Assembly: GCA_913044085.1 (NCBI GenBank) | Contig: CAJWNW010000002.1 | Location: forward strand, 1-43,800 | Direction: 5' to 3' | Origin: an uncultured Flavobacteriaceae bacterium | GTDB lineage: Bacteria > Bacteroidota > Bacteroidia > Flavobacteriales > Flavobacteriaceae | DNA: 43,800 bases | Shown: one piece after another, positions 9,591-18,435 of the stretch | Numbering within the stretch: the stretch's first letter is position 1 | How the letters are laid out: each line of letters starts with the position of its first letter | Translations under genes and position numbers: made by a program | Notes under the pieces: model-generated | Databases searched by the model: none | What the model was told of the DNA's origin: nothing | Seen by the model: only the letters and a program-made list of their open reading frames with translations

Positions 9591-11507
9591 ATGCAATTTG
9601 CACTTCCAGAACTTCTTTATGCATTATTTGCACTGCTGATCCCAGTTTTGGTGCATTTGTTTCAATTGCGACGTTTTAAAGTTCAGAAATTTACAAACCT
9701 TGCTTTTTTAGAAAAAATCAGCGTACAAACTCGTCAAAGTTCTACGCTAAAAAAATGGTTGATTCTTTTGTTTCGGATGCTGGCATTGGCATGTATTATA
9801 CTAGCATTTACGCAGCCATTTACTTCAAATAAGAATGCTAAAAATGAACAGCCAGAATTGGTGATTTATTTAGACAATTCGTTTAGCATGGAAGCTTCAG
9901 GCCCAAAAGGCCCCCTGTTAAAACAAGCCATTCAAACCCTATTAACAGAACAAATTCCATTAGATAAAATTACAGTTTTTACAAATACAAAAACGTATTT
10001 AAACCGCAGCTCAAAAGATTTGAAAAGAGAGTTGACAGCAGTTAAATACTCAAAAAATCAGTTGGGGTTGGATGCGGTTTTGGCTAAAGGAGCTTTGTTA
10101 TTCACAAAAAACAAATCAGATCAAAAGTATTTTATTTTGATTTCTGATTTTCAGGGACAACAAGAGCAAATGAATCTAATTGAAAATTCAAATTATCAAT
10201 TATACCTCATACCCACAAAGCCCATCAGCAACAGCAATAGCTTTATTGAGGATGTTCAAATTGCGTCACAAATAGACAACTATGAACTTAAGGTCATTGG
10301 AAAAACAGTCAATGAAGAACAAGACAGCATTCAATTGAGCTTATACAATGGAGAAAAACTGATTGGAAAATCAATTTTAGAGCAATCTAAAGGTCTAAAA
10401 ACATCGTTTACAGTTCCAAAAAATGAATCCTTTACTGGAAAATTTGTTTTAGAAGACAATGGTTTGACATTCGATAATAAATTTTATTTTAACATTGATA
10501 AAGCCCCTAAAACATCCGTCCTATCCATCGGTGATGCCAGCCCCTACTACCTTGAAAGGATTTTTACAAAACCAGAATTTAATTACAATTTTTCGACCCT
10601 TCAATATGTGGATTATAAAATGCTTCAACAGCAAGATATGGTTGTAATTTCAGAACTTAGGCAACTTCCTAATACGCTTATCAATAACTTAAAATCATTT
10701 ATGAAATCTGGCGGAAGCGTACTTTTTATACCAGCAGTCAATGGGAATATAAATTCCTATAATTCCTTTTTGGATATTGAAAATCTAAAATTTAATTCGC
10801 TTTCTTCAAATGAAAAGAAGATAACTGATATAAATTTTGACCACCCTATTTTTGATGAGGCCTTTGAGAGAAGGGTTGAAAATTTTCAATACCCCAGGGT
10901 CAATAAACACTATAAAATTGACAATCAAGCCAAAACTTTGCTGACATTAGAAGACGGCAAGCCCTTTTTGCTACAAAAACAGCAATTATTTGTCTTTGCA
11001 GCCGCTATATCCAGCGAGAACTCAAACTTCACAAATTCTCCATTGATTGTACCCACGATTTTTGGTATTGGAAAATCAAGCTACAAACTTCCTAAATTAT
11101 ACTATAACCTAAGTCAAAAAAGTGAATTAGACTTGAATTATAGTCTCAAAAAGGAAGGCGTAGTAGAAATTACTCGTGGAAATAAAACATTTATCCCGTA
11201 TCAAACTAAACAAAACTCAAAACTTAGAATAATCTTTCAGGATTTACCAAAAATGGCAGGCCATTATGCTTTACATGATAAATCAGATACCCTATTGTAC
11301 TTAAGCTTTAATTACGATCGAAATGAGAGTAACCTGTATTATCCTAAAATTGAAAATTTCACCTCCATTGCGACATTTGATTCAATTAAGGCTTCACTAG
11401 AATCCTTAAAAAGTGGAGTAAATGTTAATGAATTATGGAAATGGTTTGTTATTTTTGCACTAATATTTTTGGCATTAGAAATGTTAATCCTAAAAATTTC
11501 TGAATGA
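9591..11507 (+). CDS. BatA/vWA-like membrane protein
   Basis: N-terminal BatA domain pattern (LLYALFALLIPVLVHLFQLRRFKVQKFTNLAFL), YLDNSFSMEA MIDAS-like motif, terminal TM helix. Confidence 0.8.
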   Translation: MQFALPELLYALFALLIPVLVHLFQLRRFKVQKFTNLAFLEKISVQTRQSSTLKKWLILLFRMLALACIILAFTQPFTSNKNAKNEQPELVIYLDNSFSMEASGPKGPLLKQAIQTLLTEQIPLDKITVFTNTKTYLNRSSKDLKRELTAVKYSKNQLGLDAVLAKGALLFTKNKSDQKYFILISDFQGQQEQMNLIENSNYQLYLIPTKPISNSNSFIEDVQIASQIDNYELKVIGKTVNEEQDSIQLSLYNGEKLIGKSILEQSKGLKTSFTVPKNESFTGKFVLEDNGLTFDNKFYFNIDKAPKTSVLSIGDASPYYLERIFTKPEFNYNFSTLQYVDYKMLQQQDMVVISELRQLPNTLINNLKSFMKSGGSVLFIPAVNGNINSYNSFLDIENLKFNSLSSNEKKITDINFDHPIFDEAFERRVENFQYPRVNKHYKIDNQAKTLLTLEDGKPFLLQKQQLFVFAAAISSENSNFTNSPLIVPTIFGIGKSSYKLPKLYYNLSQKSELDLNYSLKKEGVVEITRGNKTFIPYQTKQNSKLRIIFQDLPKMAGHYALHDKSDTLLYLSFNYDRNESNLYYPKIENFTSIATFDSIKASLESLKSGVNVNELWKWFVIFALIFLALEMLILKISE

Positions 11508-12760
11508 ATGCACTCATAAAATCGGCTTTAATTCTTGATAAAAAAAGTGATTTTCACAACAAAACTCAAGATATTTTAATTGAAGATGGCATCATTACAA
11601 ATATTGCAAATTCCTTAAAAAACACTAATAATTATCAGGTCATTCAATATGAAAACCTACACGTTTCTCAAGGTTGGTTTGACAGCAGTGTATGCTTTGG
11701 AGAGCCAGGATATGAAGTCCGAGAAACAATTAAAAATGGACTGGAAGTCGCCGCAAATTCTGGATTTACCGCTATCGCTCTGCAGCCCAATACTTACCCC
11801 GTAATGGACAGTCGATCGGCCGTAAATTACACCAAAACACAATCCAACAACACCGCAACTAGGCTTTTTCCTGTAGGGGCGTTGACCTTAGAGTCTAAAG
11901 GAGATCACTTGGCGGAAATTTTCGATATGAATCAGGCTGGAAGTATTGCCTTCGGTGATTATAAAGAATCAATTGACAATCCTAATATCTTAAAAATTGG
12001 ATTGCAATACGCCTCAAGTTTTGGAGGGCTTTTACAATCGTTTCCCCTAAACCGCCAACTTGCACAGTCTGGAGTTATGAATGAAAATATCAGCAGTACA
12101 AAGTTGGGACTCAAAGGGATTCCTGAACTGGCTGAAGCTTTACAAATTGCACGAGATTTGGATATCTTAGAGTATACTGGCGGTAAACTTCACGTTCCAA
12201 CAATTTCCACAGCTAAATCGGTTGAACTCATTAGAGCAGCCAAGGCTAAAGGTTTAAATGTGAGTTGCAGCGTAGCAATTCATAATTTAATATTCAAAGA
12301 CTCTGATATTGAAAATTACAACACAAATTTTAAAGTCAGTCCACCACTAAGAACACAAAAGGCTGTAGATGCGCTTATTGAGGGACTAGAAGATGGTAGC
12401 ATTGATATGGTAACCTCAGATCACAATCCGATAGCCATAGAAGATAAAAAAGTAGAGTTTGATTATGCAGCCTTTGGAACCATTGGCCTAGAAAGTGCAT
12501 TTGGTGCTTTAAACACAGTTTTCTCAACTCAAAAAGCAATTGAACTACTAACAAAAGGTAAAAATAGATTTGGTATAGAAAACACTGAAATTAAAGTTGG
12601 TAATCGATGTGATTTAACACTTTTTAATCCCAAAGGTTCTTACACTTTTGAAAACAAACACATCGGTTCAAAATCTAAAAATTCTATGTTTATTGGTAGT
12701 CAATTGAAAGGGTACGTGTATGGTGTTTTAGCCAATCATAAGATTCAAATGGCCCGTTAA
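11504..12760 (+). CDS. Dihydroorotase-like amidohydrolase, probably non-catalytic
   Basis: Dihydroorotase family architecture (FGEPGYE, VTSDHNPI, VGNRCDLTLF) but expected N-terminal HxH reads FDSSVCFGEPG. Confidence 0.75.
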   Translation: MNALIKSALILDKKSDFHNKTQDILIEDGIITNIANSLKNTNNYQVIQYENLHVSQGWFDSSVCFGEPGYEVRETIKNGLEVAANSGFTAIALQPNTYPVMDSRSAVNYTKTQSNNTATRLFPVGALTLESKGDHLAEIFDMNQAGSIAFGDYKESIDNPNILKIGLQYASSFGGLLQSFPLNRQLAQSGVMNENISSTKLGLKGIPELAEALQIARDLDILEYTGGKLHVPTISTAKSVELIRAAKAKGLNVSCSVAIHNLIFKDSDIENYNTNFKVSPPLRTQKAVDALIEGLEDGSIDMVTSDHNPIAIEDKKVEFDYAAFGTIGLESAFGALNTVFSTQKAIELLTKGKNRFGIENTEIKVGNRCDLTLFNPKGSYTFENKHIGSKSKNSMFIGSQLKGYVYGVLANHKIQMAR

Positions 12761-12779
12761 TACCCTATTTTAATTCACT

Positions 12780-13094
12780 ATGAAATCTGAAAATTCTACT
12801 GCTTTCATAAGTTATCTCTACTTGCTGGGGCTTCTTATTGCCTATTTAAAAAACAAAACAAAAAAGAGCGTTGTTGTAAGTTTTCACATTAGACAATCGC
12901 TTGGACTTTGGCTTGGTTTCTTTATGCTAGGTTACCCTGTTGGAAGTTTTGATAGTTGGATGATTACACTGACTTTTTGGGCGAGTTTTACCGTTTTGAT
13001 TGTTTATGGAATTATTTCGGCAATGTCTGGATCTATGACTCCACTACCTTTGGTTGGAAAATTTTTTCAAAAAATGTTTAAAAATATCTACTAG
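12780..13094 (+). CDS. Small membrane protein (DUF4870/Tic20-like)
   Basis: 104 aa hydrophobic protein with FHIRQSLGLWL motif. Confidence 0.6.
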   Translation: MKSENSTAFISYLYLLGLLIAYLKNKTKKSVVVSFHIRQSLGLWLGFFMLGYPVGSFDSWMITLTFWASFTVLIVYGIISAMSGSMTPLPLVGKFFQKMFKNIY

Positions 13095-13096
13095 TC

Positions 13097-13750
13097 ATGT
13101 CCAAGTTACTCCCACTGGTATCGGTTGTTCGGCCATCATGTCTGAAAAATAAAGCCCCACTATTAATTCTTTTACACGGCTATGGTAGCAATGAAAATGA
13201 CTTGTTTTCATTTGCCGCTGAACTTCCAAAAGAACTATGTGTCATCGCACTACGTGCCCCCTATGGCTTACAACCCTATGGATATGCCTGGTATGCTATA
13301 AATTTTGATACCGATCAAAACAAATGGAATGATGTAGGGCAAGCCAAGAAATCCATGGCCATCATTATGAGTTGCATAAACAACGTGCAATCTTTATATG
13401 GTACCGATCCTTCAAATGTGAGTTTATTAGGATTTAGCCAGGGTTGTATTTTGAGTATTGCCTTGGCTTTAAACCATCCTGAAGAGTTTAAGAATATCAT
13501 TGGATTAAGTGGATACGTTTGTAAAGAATTTTTAGACGACCCTAAAGACGAAAAAGCCTACAAACACTTAAATTTTTATTGTTCGCATGGGAGTTCGGAT
13601 CAAGTCATTCCTGTGGAATGGGCTCGAGAGACACCAAAACATTTGGAAAGCCTGGGCATCAAAAACCACTACAGTGAATTTCCTGTTGGACACGGGGTGG
13701 CATCAGAAAACTTTTTTGAATTCAAACAATGGCTGACAGACCGGATTTAA
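13097..13750 (+). CDS. Phospholipase/carboxylesterase-like alpha/beta hydrolase
   Basis: LLILLHGYGSNENDLFSFA, nucleophile GFSQGC, HGSSDQVIP and GHGV motifs. Confidence 0.85.
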   Translation: MSKLLPLVSVVRPSCLKNKAPLLILLHGYGSNENDLFSFAAELPKELCVIALRAPYGLQPYGYAWYAINFDTDQNKWNDVGQAKKSMAIIMSCINNVQSLYGTDPSNVSLLGFSQGCILSIALALNHPEEFKNIIGLSGYVCKEFLDDPKDEKAYKHLNFYCSHGSSDQVIPVEWARETPKHLESLGIKNHYSEFPVGHGVASENFFEFKQWLTDRI

Positions 13751-13762
13751 AAGCAATAGCAA

Positions 13763-13936
13763 CTAATCCTTTTGTGCTTTTAATGCAGTGTTTTCAGTTT
13801 CTAATTTTTCGATTTTCATTTTAAAAACTTCGATGTCATTTTCATATTTTTCTATAATTCGCATCGAATTAACGTATTGAAAAACAACCAATAAAACAGT
13901 AAAAACAAGGGCATATATAAGAAACTTCGATTTCAT
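13763..13936 (-). CDS. Small membrane-anchored coiled-coil protein (57 aa), not in the supplied ORF track
   Basis: Manual translation MKSKFLIYALVFTVLLVVFQYVNSMRIIEKYENDIEVFKMKIEKLETENTALKAQKD*, directly downstream of the MBL hydrolase on the same strand. Confidence 0.65.
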   Translation of the reverse strand: MKSKFLIYALVFTVLLVVFQYVNSMRIIEKYENDIEVFKMKIEKLETENTALKAQKD

Positions 13937-13937
13937 T

Positions 13938-14699
13938 TTATAAAGATATATTTAATTCATCATAGGCCAGAAAAACATTTTCAGGCAGGGTTTTTTGAAC
14001 GTCATCATGGAATCCCATGTGGTGGCTTATATGGGTCAGATAGGCTTTTTTAGGCTTGACTCGGTCAATAAAAGCCAAAGCCTCCTCCAAATTAAAATGT
14101 GATAAATGCGGCTCTAAACGCAACGCATTAATAACCAAAACCTCCAAATTTTCCAATTTTTTTACTTCTTCATTAGCAATTGTTTTGGCATCAGTGATAT
14201 AAGCAAAATCTTCTATTCTAAATCCAAATACCGGAAGCTTATGGTGGTATACTTTTACTGGAGTGATTTCCTTGTCTCCTATAAAAAAAGAAATATTTTC
14301 AATGGTATGAACATCCAAAGTTAAGACTCCTGGATATTTATTTTCAGTTTGAAATATATAACCAAAACGTTTTTTTAAAGCCGATACAACACGAGTATGA
14401 GCATAGACAGGAATATTGCCCTGACGAAAATAAAAAGGCCTCAGATCGTCAATACCAGCCGTGTGATCACTGTGTTCATGAGTAAATAAAACTGCATCTA
14501 TACGGCTGCAATTTGTACGTAACAATTGTTGTCTAAAATCGGGACCACAATCAATTAAAAGGGTTGAACTCTCCCATTCTAAAAGCACGGATACTCTCAA
14601 ACGCTTATCTTTGGGGTTTTTACTCAGACAAACAGGATGAGTGCTTCCAATAATCGGAATGCCTTGAGAAGTTCCAGTCCCTAAAAATGTAATTTTCAA
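13938..14699 (-). CDS. MBL-fold metallohydrolase (PhnP-like)
   Basis: FTHEHSDHTAGIDDLRPF, GTGTSQGIP, YLTHISHHMG motifs. Confidence 0.85.
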   Translation of the reverse strand: MKITFLGTGTSQGIPIIGSTHPVCLSKNPKDKRLRVSVLLEWESSTLLIDCGPDFRQQLLRTNCSRIDAVLFTHEHSDHTAGIDDLRPFYFRQGNIPVYAHTRVVSALKKRFGYIFQTENKYPGVLTLDVHTIENISFFIGDKEITPVKVYHHKLPVFGFRIEDFAYITDAKTIANEEVKKLENLEVLVINALRLEPHLSHFNLEEALAFIDRVKPKKAYLTHISHHMGFHDDVQKTLPENVFLAYDELNISL

Positions 14700-14736
14700 G
14701 CGGTTGTAAATTTTAGTAAAAATAATGTATTTTTTT

Positions 14737-14765
14737 TTGCAGCCTTGCTTAAAGTTATAACTTTG
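14737..14765 (+). promoter_or_regulatory. Putative flavobacterial promoter TTG-N18-TAACTTTG
   Basis: TTG at 14737-14739, TAACTTTG at 14758-14765, upstream of the ORF at 14796. Confidence 0.55.
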
Positions 14766-14795
14766 TAGTATCTCAAAAAACTACAATTAGTAAAG

Positions 14796-16247
14796 ATGGA
14801 AATAACACTCAAAGGTGATGCTCAAATGAAAAGCGTGCCGTCTCTGAAGGATAAAGCTTTACGAATTAACCTCAACGAAAATATTTACGGAACATTTGCT
14901 GAAATTGGCGCTGGTCAAGAAACAGTTCGCCACTTCTTTAGAGCGGGAGGGGCTTCAGGTACCATTGCAAAGGCCATGTCGGCTTACGATAAATCTTTTA
15001 GTGATGCCATTTACGGTATTGAAGACGACCGCCGCTATGTTACTGAGGACCGGCTTAGAAAAATGTTAGCCCTCGAAGTTCGGCTTATTGAAGAACGCAT
15101 TTCTAGAGAAGACAATCCCAATAAAATGTTCTTTAGTTATGCGAATACCGTAACAACAATTGATTTTGCCAAGCGGTACAAAGGCCATGGTTGGGTCGGA
15201 ATAAGGTATCAGATCGATCCCAATGAACCCTACAACGAAATCATTCTACACTTGCGTTTTAAAGAAAGTGATGCGCGTCTTCAGCAAGAAACCTTGGGTA
15301 AATTAGGGACCAATCTCATTTATGGTGCCTTTTACAAGCACAATCAACCCAAAAAACTTTTGCGCTATCTATATGATCATTTAAGCAAAGATCAGTTAGA
15401 GATTGATACCATTAATTTTTCGGGACCTATATTCAAAGAAGTTGACAACAGGCTGATGAGCCTACAACTTGTCAAAAACGGGATGACCGATGCAGTAATG
15501 TTTGCTCCCGATGGAAACAACGTTTTACCGGCACGAATTCTCTATAAAAAAAATATCTTGGCTTTCAGAGGGAGCTTTAGGCCTGTGACCAGTGTCAATG
15601 TGGATATGTACGAAAACTCCTTTGAGATGTTTAAAAAAGAAAACAAAGTAGATCCTGACAATACGAAAGTTGTATTTGAAATTACCTTATCAAATTTGAG
15701 AGCTTCAGGTGGTGAGATTGATGAACAAGATTTCATGGACCGCGCAAGATTACTTTGTTCACTTGGGCAAACGGTTATGATTTCAAACTTTCAAGAATAC
15801 TATAAGTTGGTAGAATATTTCAGTTTATACTCAAAAAAGCGAATGGCATTGTCTATGGGGGTTAATAACCTCATTGATATTTTTGATCAAAAATACTATC
15901 GCCATCTAAGCGGCGGTATTTTAGAGGCCTTTGGGAAATTATTTCACAAAGATTTGAAAGTATATCTTTATCCTATGCTAGGCGAAGATGGTAAACTGAT
16001 TACAAGTGATAATTTAAAAGTGCATCCCAGAATGAAGGAATTATATAAGTTCTTTAAATACACAGGAAAACTTGTCGACATACAAAACTACAACCCCGAA
16101 ATTTTAAATATTTTTTCTCGAAAAGTTCTAAAGATGATTAATTCCGGGATGGAAGGCTGGGAACCATTGTTGCCAACAGTAGTTTCTAATATGATTAAAG
16201 AACAGCAACTGTTTGGTTATCCAAAAAAGGAAGTGGAAATCAAATAA
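14796..16247 (+). CDS. Conserved protein of uncertain function
   Basis: 483 aa complete ORF with a promoter upstream; no catalytic motif recognised with confidence. Confidence 0.8.
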   Translation: MEITLKGDAQMKSVPSLKDKALRINLNENIYGTFAEIGAGQETVRHFFRAGGASGTIAKAMSAYDKSFSDAIYGIEDDRRYVTEDRLRKMLALEVRLIEERISREDNPNKMFFSYANTVTTIDFAKRYKGHGWVGIRYQIDPNEPYNEIILHLRFKESDARLQQETLGKLGTNLIYGAFYKHNQPKKLLRYLYDHLSKDQLEIDTINFSGPIFKEVDNRLMSLQLVKNGMTDAVMFAPDGNNVLPARILYKKNILAFRGSFRPVTSVNVDMYENSFEMFKKENKVDPDNTKVVFEITLSNLRASGGEIDEQDFMDRARLLCSLGQTVMISNFQEYYKLVEYFSLYSKKRMALSMGVNNLIDIFDQKYYRHLSGGILEAFGKLFHKDLKVYLYPMLGEDGKLITSDNLKVHPRMKELYKFFKYTGKLVDIQNYNPEILNIFSRKVLKMINSGMEGWEPLLPTVVSNMIKEQQLFGYPKKEVEIK

Positions 16248-16255
16248 AAAATAGA

Positions 16256-16708
16256 TTACTCTAAGATTTGCGTCGTATGTTCTTTGGTATTTACTTTTGT
16301 AATGACTGATTCGATTACCCCATTTTCATCAATTATAAAAGTTGTTCTGTGAATACCGTCATATTCTCGTCCCATAAATTTTTTAGGGCCCCATACGCCA
16401 TAAGCTTCAATAACTGATTTGTCTTCATCGGCCAATAAATCGTAAGGAAATCCATATTTATTTTTAAAATTAAGTTGGCGTTTGGCACTGTCTGCACTTA
16501 CGCCTAAGATGGCATAACCGGCCGCCTTAAAACGGCTGTAATTATCACTCAAGTTGCAGGCTTCCAAGGTACACCCAGGTGTGCTAGCCTTGGGGTAGAA
16601 AAATAGTACCAGCTTTTTACCAGTGAAATCTGATAAATTGACCGTGTTACCGTTTTGATTAGTACTTTTAAAATCGGGGGCCTTGTCGCCAGCTTTTAAT
16701 GCAATCAT
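16256..16708 (-). CDS. bcp: Thioredoxin-dependent thiol peroxidase (Bcp-type peroxiredoxin)
   Basis: GDKAPDF, FYPKASTPGCTLEACNL peroxiredoxin motif. Confidence 0.9.
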   Translation of the reverse strand: MIALKAGDKAPDFKSTNQNGNTVNLSDFTGKKLVLFFYPKASTPGCTLEACNLSDNYSRFKAAGYAILGVSADSAKRQLNFKNKYGFPYDLLADEDKSVIEAYGVWGPKKFMGREYDGIHRTTFIIDENGVIESVITKVNTKEHTTQILE

Positions 16709-16743
16709 ATTTAGTATCTTTGAATTTTTACAAATATAAGCGA

Positions 16744-17424
16744 ATGACCAAAACAGAAAAGGTAAATTTTGTTATAAAAACCTTAAATAATTTATATCCA
16801 GAAATTCCAATCCCATTGAATCACAAGGACCCTTATACCCTGCTTATTGCTGTATTGCTGTCGGCTCAATGCACGGATGTACGTGTCAATCAAATCACTC
16901 CAATTCTTTTTGCAAAGGCTGATAATCCTTTTGATATGATTAAAATGTCTGTTGAAGAAATCAAAGCCATCATTCGTCCTTGCGGTCTTTCACCAATGAA
17001 AAGTAAGGGAATTCATGGATTGTCACACATTCTAATTGAAAAACACCAAGGAAAAGTGCCACAAAGTTTTGAAGCTTTAGAAGCCTTACCAGCCGTAGGA
17101 CATAAAACTGCTAGTGTGGTAATGTCTCAGGCTTTCGGCGTTCCCGCATTTCCAGTTGACACCCATATACACCGCCTTATGTACCGTTGGAATCTATCCA
17201 ATGGTAAAAATGTGGTGCAAACAGAAAGAGATGCCAAACGCCTCTTCCCAGAAGAACTCTGGAATGATCTTCATTTGCAAATTATTTGGTATGGACGCGA
17301 GTACTCTCCAGCACGTGGTTGGAATATTGAAAAAGACAGCATTACAAGAACAATTGGACGAAAGTCGGTTTTAAAATCAGTAGAACGTACAAAAAAAAAT
17401 CCTGAGCAAAGTCAGGATTTTTAA
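16744..17424 (+). CDS. nth: Endonuclease III
   Basis: LLSAQCTDVRVNQ, LPAVGHKTASVVM (HhH), VDTHIHRL motifs; start placed at 16744. Confidence 0.85.
   Translation: MTKTEKVNFVIKTLNNLYPEIPIPLNHKDPYTLLIAVLLSAQCTDVRVNQITPILFAKADNPFDMIKMSVEEIKAIIRPCGLSPMKSKGIHGLSHILIEKHQGKVPQSFEALEALPAVGHKTASVVMSQAFGVPAFPVDTHIHRLMYRWNLSNGKNVVQTERDAKRLFPEELWNDLHLQIIWYGREYSPARGWNIEKDSITRTIGRKSVLKSVERTKKNPEQSQDF
17393..17424 (+). terminator. Rho-independent terminator hairpin AATCCTGA-GCAAAG-TCAGGATT + T run, inside the end of nth
   Basis: Perfect 8-bp stem followed by T5; encodes the C-terminal residues NPEQSQDF and stop. Confidence 0.75.
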
Positions 17425-17427
17425 AAT

Positions 17428-17571
17428 TTAATTTAGTGACATTTCAAAAGAAATCTTTTTGAGGGGGATAACTTTTAATGCCCTAGAATAATCCAGCAAG
17501 AAACGAATAGTTTCCTTGCGGGGTTTTAGCTGTTCAAAATTTGATGTGTTTTCAGAGTAAAGTTTTGCCAT
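17428..17571 (-). CDS. Small conserved hypothetical protein (47 aa), not in ORF track
   Basis: Manual translation MAKLYSENTSNFEQLKPRKETIRFLLDYSRALKVIPLKKISFEMSLN*; the pattern resembles small Bacteroidota hypothetical proteins. Confidence 0.6.
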   Translation of the reverse strand: MAKLYSENTSNFEQLKPRKETIRFLLDYSRALKVIPLKKISFEMSLN

Positions 17572-17636
17572 TCGCAAGAATTGTTTTAGTGATTTACAAT
17601 ACTAACGCACAACTTTTAAATTTATTTTAAAAAATC

Positions 17637-18221
17637 CTAATTAATTAAACTAATATTGTGGTTGTCGATCATTTTTCGGAGATTTATGAGCCCATAGCGC
17701 ATGCGACCAAGCGCCGTATTGATACTTACATTGGTATTTTCTGAGATTTCTTTGAAGCTCATATCCTGATAAATTCGCATTTTAATAACCACTTTTTGAT
17801 CTTCAGGCAATTCTTCTAAAAGAATGCGCACATGATTGGCAATTTGACTTTCTACAATTTTATTTTCAGCATTGGGACTCTCATCGGACAATACAGAAAA
17901 AATGTCAAAATCTCCTTTATTTTTAAATTTAGGCATTCTTTTATTTTTTCTAAAATAGTCAATGACAAGATTGTGTGAAATGCGCATGACCCAAGGTAAA
18001 AACTTTCCTTGTTCGTTATATTTACCACGTTTTAAAGTGTTTATAACTTTGATAAAAGTGTCTTGAAAGACATCTTCAGTAGCGTCTCGGTCTTGAATTT
18101 TTGAAAAAATAAAGCCGTAAAGACGTGCTTGGTGCCTATTTATGAGAACTGAAAGAGAATTTTCATCTCCAGAAATGTAGTTGCTTACGAGCTGGGCGTC
18201 GCTTAAGGATTTGGTATTCAT
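17637..18221 (-). CDS. RNA polymerase sigma factor, ECF subfamily
   Basis: Region 2 (DATEDVFQDTFIKVINTL, KFLPWVMRISHNLVIDYFRK) and region 4 (MSFKEISENTNVSINTALGRMRYGLINLRK); start placed at MNTKSLSD (18221); the ORF opens further upstream to 18242. Confidence 0.85.
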   Translation of the reverse strand: MNTKSLSDAQLVSNYISGDENSLSVLINRHQARLYGFIFSKIQDRDATEDVFQDTFIKVINTLKRGKYNEQGKFLPWVMRISHNLVIDYFRKNKRMPKFKNKGDFDIFSVLSDESPNAENKIVESQIANHVRILLEELPEDQKVVIKMRIYQDMSFKEISENTNVSINTALGRMRYGLINLRKMIDNHNISLIN

Positions 18222-18320
18222 AACATTACTTTTGAGTACCATAAGAAGGTACTGGATTAAAATTTATTTAGTGTAATGTTATCTCTATAAGCAGTTTTTT
18301 AGTTAGAATGAATACCAAAT
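18209..18320. repeat. Three nested inverted repeats: 13 bp (18209-18221/18308-18320), 10 bp (18220-18229/18273-18282), 6 bp (18235-18240/18248-18253)
   Basis: ATTTGGTATTCAT/ATGAATACCAAAT; ATAACATTAC/GTAATGTTAT; AGTACC/GGTACT, read directly. Confidence 0.9.
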
Positions 18321-18347
18321 ATAGAGATATTGAATTTAAAATTCCAA
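18316..18347 (-). promoter_or_regulatory. Putative promoter of the ECF sigma gene: TTG-N21-TATATTTG (minus strand)
   Basis: Plus-strand CAAATATA at 18316-18323 and CAA at 18345-18347. Confidence 0.5.
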
Positions 18348-18435
18348 ATTTTTGTTTTTATTTTAATCTTAATAAGAAGTTAATCTCCTTTTTTTAAACA
18401 CCCAATAATACTATCTTTAAGCCCTATTTATTCAA

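Noticed and set aside
18308-18394. Short plus-strand ORF beginning ATGAATACCAAA (MNTKYRDIEFKIPNFCFYFNLNKKLISFF)
   Set aside because: It starts in the 13-bp inverted repeat that mirrors the sigma start; low-complexity AT-rich translation, probably not coding.
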